DNA of 7,284 bases from Nitrososphaerota archaeon (GTDB lineage Archaea; Thermoproteota; Nitrososphaeria; Nitrososphaerales; Nitrosopumilaceae). This document shows, piece after piece, positions 6,175-7,284 of this stretch. The DNA is taken from assembly GCA_028867235.1 (NCBI GenBank), contig JAGWGS010000066.1:1-7284 (forward strand), written 5' to 3'. Below the pieces are notes generated by a model. The model searched no databases, had not been told where the DNA came from, and saw nothing but the letters and a program-made list of their open reading frames with translations. A program made the translations under genes and the position numbers. Numbering within the stretch: position 1 is the first letter of the stretch; each line of letters begins with the position of its first letter.

Positions 6175-7142
6175 GCCATATCACTCTGAAGTGTTTTTAC
6201 AAGCAATTCAAACGAATCCTGTACACTACCTACAGGATTAAACTGTAAAATAGGCAGATTCACTCCTGCTTCGGCAAATTTGGATACTTGTTTTCTTACA
6301 TCATCAGGAGTTCCACAAGCAGATAATGAATTTACCATGTCATCTGTTACAAAGCAATAAGTGTCTTTTAGGCCATTTTTTGCATATTCATCAAAGATAG
6401 ATCTAGTTTCATTGTGAAAGCCATTTGATTCCAAAAATTCTCTATATATCTTGCCTACAGAGACATAGAATGCAATTGTTTGTTTTGCGCGTAGTATTGC
6501 TTTTTCGGCATCATCAGATACACATGTTATCACTTGACAAGTAACATCAATTTTGCGTCTTGATTGCATTTGAGCTATTGTTGTTTTCAGTTCGTGAAGT
6601 GGTCGTAAATAAAAAATCACACCATCTGCCACATTCCAAGTCAAATCTACCATTTTTTTGTTTATAGCTGCGAGATAAATTGGAATTGTTGTTCTAGGAG
6701 ACTTGATCAACAAACTAAAGTTTTTCAGGCGAAATATCTGTCCATCATATGACACCTTGTTTCCAGACACTGCAAGACGAATGATGTCAACATATTCTTT
6801 CATGCGTTGGACTGGATTGTCAAATTTTAAACCATGCCACTCTTGAACAATCGGTTTGCTACTAGTACCAAGTCCAAGTATGAATCTTCCATTTGATACA
6901 GTATCAAGTGTTACAGCAGACATGGCAATCAATGCTGGACTTCGAGAGTAAATGTTTATGATAGAAGAGCCTAGTTTTGGTTTTTTTGCAATATCTGAAA
7001 CATTTGATAAAACAGAACAACAGTCCATTCCCCAGGTTTCAGGAATCCAGATGGAATCAACCGTATGGTTATTCAATATTTTAGCACAGCTAGATATCTC
7101 TTCAATGGACAAAAGTGAACCTAGACTAAATCCAAGTCTCAT
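6171..7142 (-). CDS. LLM-class flavin-dependent (probably F420-dependent) oxidoreductase
   Basis: A 323-residue TIM-barrel protein of the luciferase-like monooxygenase family, the superfamily of Mer (methylene-tetrahydromethanopterin reductase) and F420-dependent dehydrogenases. Visible signatures are SIWIPETWG (30-38), a long conserved core beginning GSSIINIYSRSPALIAMSAV (58-77) and ending in DTVSNGRFILGLG, then EWHGLKF with a following QRMKEYVDIIR helix, and IPIYLAAINKK. Archaeal context suggests F420 rather than FMN, but this is not proven; the substrate is unknown. The frame stays open to a GTG at 7151, which would overlap the preceding stop as GTGA. The ATG at 7142 is preferred because the same GTGATC then serves as a ribosome-binding segment 3 nt upstream. 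It overlaps the thiolase start as ATGA, implying coupled translation and a shared pathway. Confidence 0.85.
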   Translation of the reverse strand: MRLGFSLGSLLSIEEISSCAKILNNHTVDSIWIPETWGMDCCSVLSNVSDIAKKPKLGSSIINIYSRSPALIAMSAVTLDTVSNGRFILGLGTSSKPIVQEWHGLKFDNPVQRMKEYVDIIRLAVSGNKVSYDGQIFRLKNFSLLIKSPRTTIPIYLAAINKKMVDLTWNVADGVIFYLRPLHELKTTIAQMQSRRKIDVTCQVITCVSDDAEKAILRAKQTIAFYVSVGKIYREFLESNGFHNETRSIFDEYAKNGLKDTYCFVTDDMVNSLSACGTPDDVRKQVSKFAEAGVNLPILQFNPVGSVQDSFELLVKTLQSDMA

Positions 7143-7145
7143 ATA

Positions 7146-7151
7146 GATCAC
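7146..7151 (-). promoter_or_regulatory. GTGATC ribosome-binding segment deciding the LLM gene start
   Basis: On the minus strand GTGATC precedes the ATG at 7142 by 3 nt. It is complementary to the GATCAC part of the conserved 16S rRNA 3' tail. It contains the TGA stop of the upstream gene. The next gene has GTGAT 5 nt before its ATG and the last one has GGTG 8 nt before, so the motif recurs through the operon. Confidence 0.45.
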
Positions 7152-7284
7152 TTGGAGGTAATGAATTTTTCATATTGTGCAGATTTAATGAGAGATTCAC
7201 ACTCTTCCATGTCTTTGTAAGAATCAACGGATTTCCAAAATACATCACCGTATCGTATTGCGTTCAATTTCTCTTTTTTAGCAA
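7148..7284 (-). CDS. sugar-1-phosphate nucleotidyltransferase-like protein, C-terminal fragment (5' end outside window)
   Basis: Only the last 44 residues are in the window, read from 7282 down to a TGA at 7148-7150. The piece IRYGDVFWKSVDSYKDMEE resembles the end of the NTP_transferase domain in glucose-1-phosphate cytidylyl- or thymidylyltransferase-type enzymes, where a FWkxvDtxkD motif closes the core. Such enzymes activate sugars as NDP-sugars for surface polysaccharide or glycoprotein synthesis. The assignment rests on this single motif, so the sugar and nucleotide cannot be named. The stop lies 5 nt before the LLM gene's ATG and inside its ribosome-binding segment, placing it in the same operon. 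An unrelated protein with a similar tail remains possible. Confidence 0.6.
   Translation of the reverse strand, partial: AKKEKLNAIRYGDVFWKSVDSYKDMEECESLIKSAQYEKFITSK

Noticed and set aside
1..7284. Possible CRISPR array, tRNA, insertion sequence or defence cassette
   Set aside because: No regularly spaced repeats, cloverleaf-like sequence, transposase motifs or terminal inverted repeats were found on reading; nearly the whole window is covered by housekeeping-type genes.

Overview
The window looks like a compact, AT-rich stretch of a mesophilic archaeal chromosome, most likely a thaumarchaeon (Nitrososphaerota, Nitrosopumilus-like). This rests on an archaeal-type Holliday junction resolvase, an archaeal SCP2-type thiolase next to a DUF35 zinc-ribbon/OB-fold protein, an F420/LLM-type oxidoreductase, and TATA-like boxes about 27 nt upstream of start codons, as expected for leaderless archaeal mRNAs. 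The taxon is inferred from gene content and style; no rRNA or other decisive marker is present. No tRNA, rRNA, CRISPR array, insertion sequence or long repeat was seen.

Layout. At 1-399 (+) is the C-terminal part of a CorC/CNNM-type membrane protein (end of a CBS pair plus the CorC_HlyC domain). It meets threonine synthase (396-1727, -) tail to tail, with the stop codons sharing TTAA. Upstream of threonine synthase on the same strand lie a tiny Cys/His-rich putative zinc protein (1817-1930, -) and a roughly 120-residue hypothetical protein with a Lys-rich tail (1985-2344, -). Divergent from these is a flavin-reductase-like split-barrel protein (2402-3292, +). Its C-terminal third resembles a Nudix fold that has lost its catalytic signature. 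It ends tail to tail with an unknown 119-residue protein (3289-3648, -), this time sharing CTAG. Next upstream on the minus strand is an Hjc-family Holliday junction resolvase (3672-4250) with a complete catalytic set and terminal extensions. Divergent from it is an unrecognised 111-residue protein (4403-4738, +).

The right third (4745-7284, -) is one tightly packed transcription unit. Read in the direction of transcription it holds the end of a sugar-nucleotidyltransferase-like gene, an LLM-class oxidoreductase, an SCP2-like thiolase and a DUF35 protein. The last three are joined by two 4-nt ATGA overlaps, and each has a GTGAT- or GGTG-type ribosome-binding segment. The thiolase and DUF35 protein very probably form a complex that handles acyl-CoA. 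HMG-CoA synthase, which commonly accompanies such a pair in archaea, is not between them. The LLM oxidoreductase takes part in the same unit instead, so the pathway served (acetoacetyl-CoA metabolism or a specialised acyl or surface-sugar modification) is open.

No obvious defence or mobile system is present. The most unusual items are the LLM-thiolase-DUF35 unit, the flavin reductase/degenerate-Nudix fusion and the missed small cysteine-rich protein.
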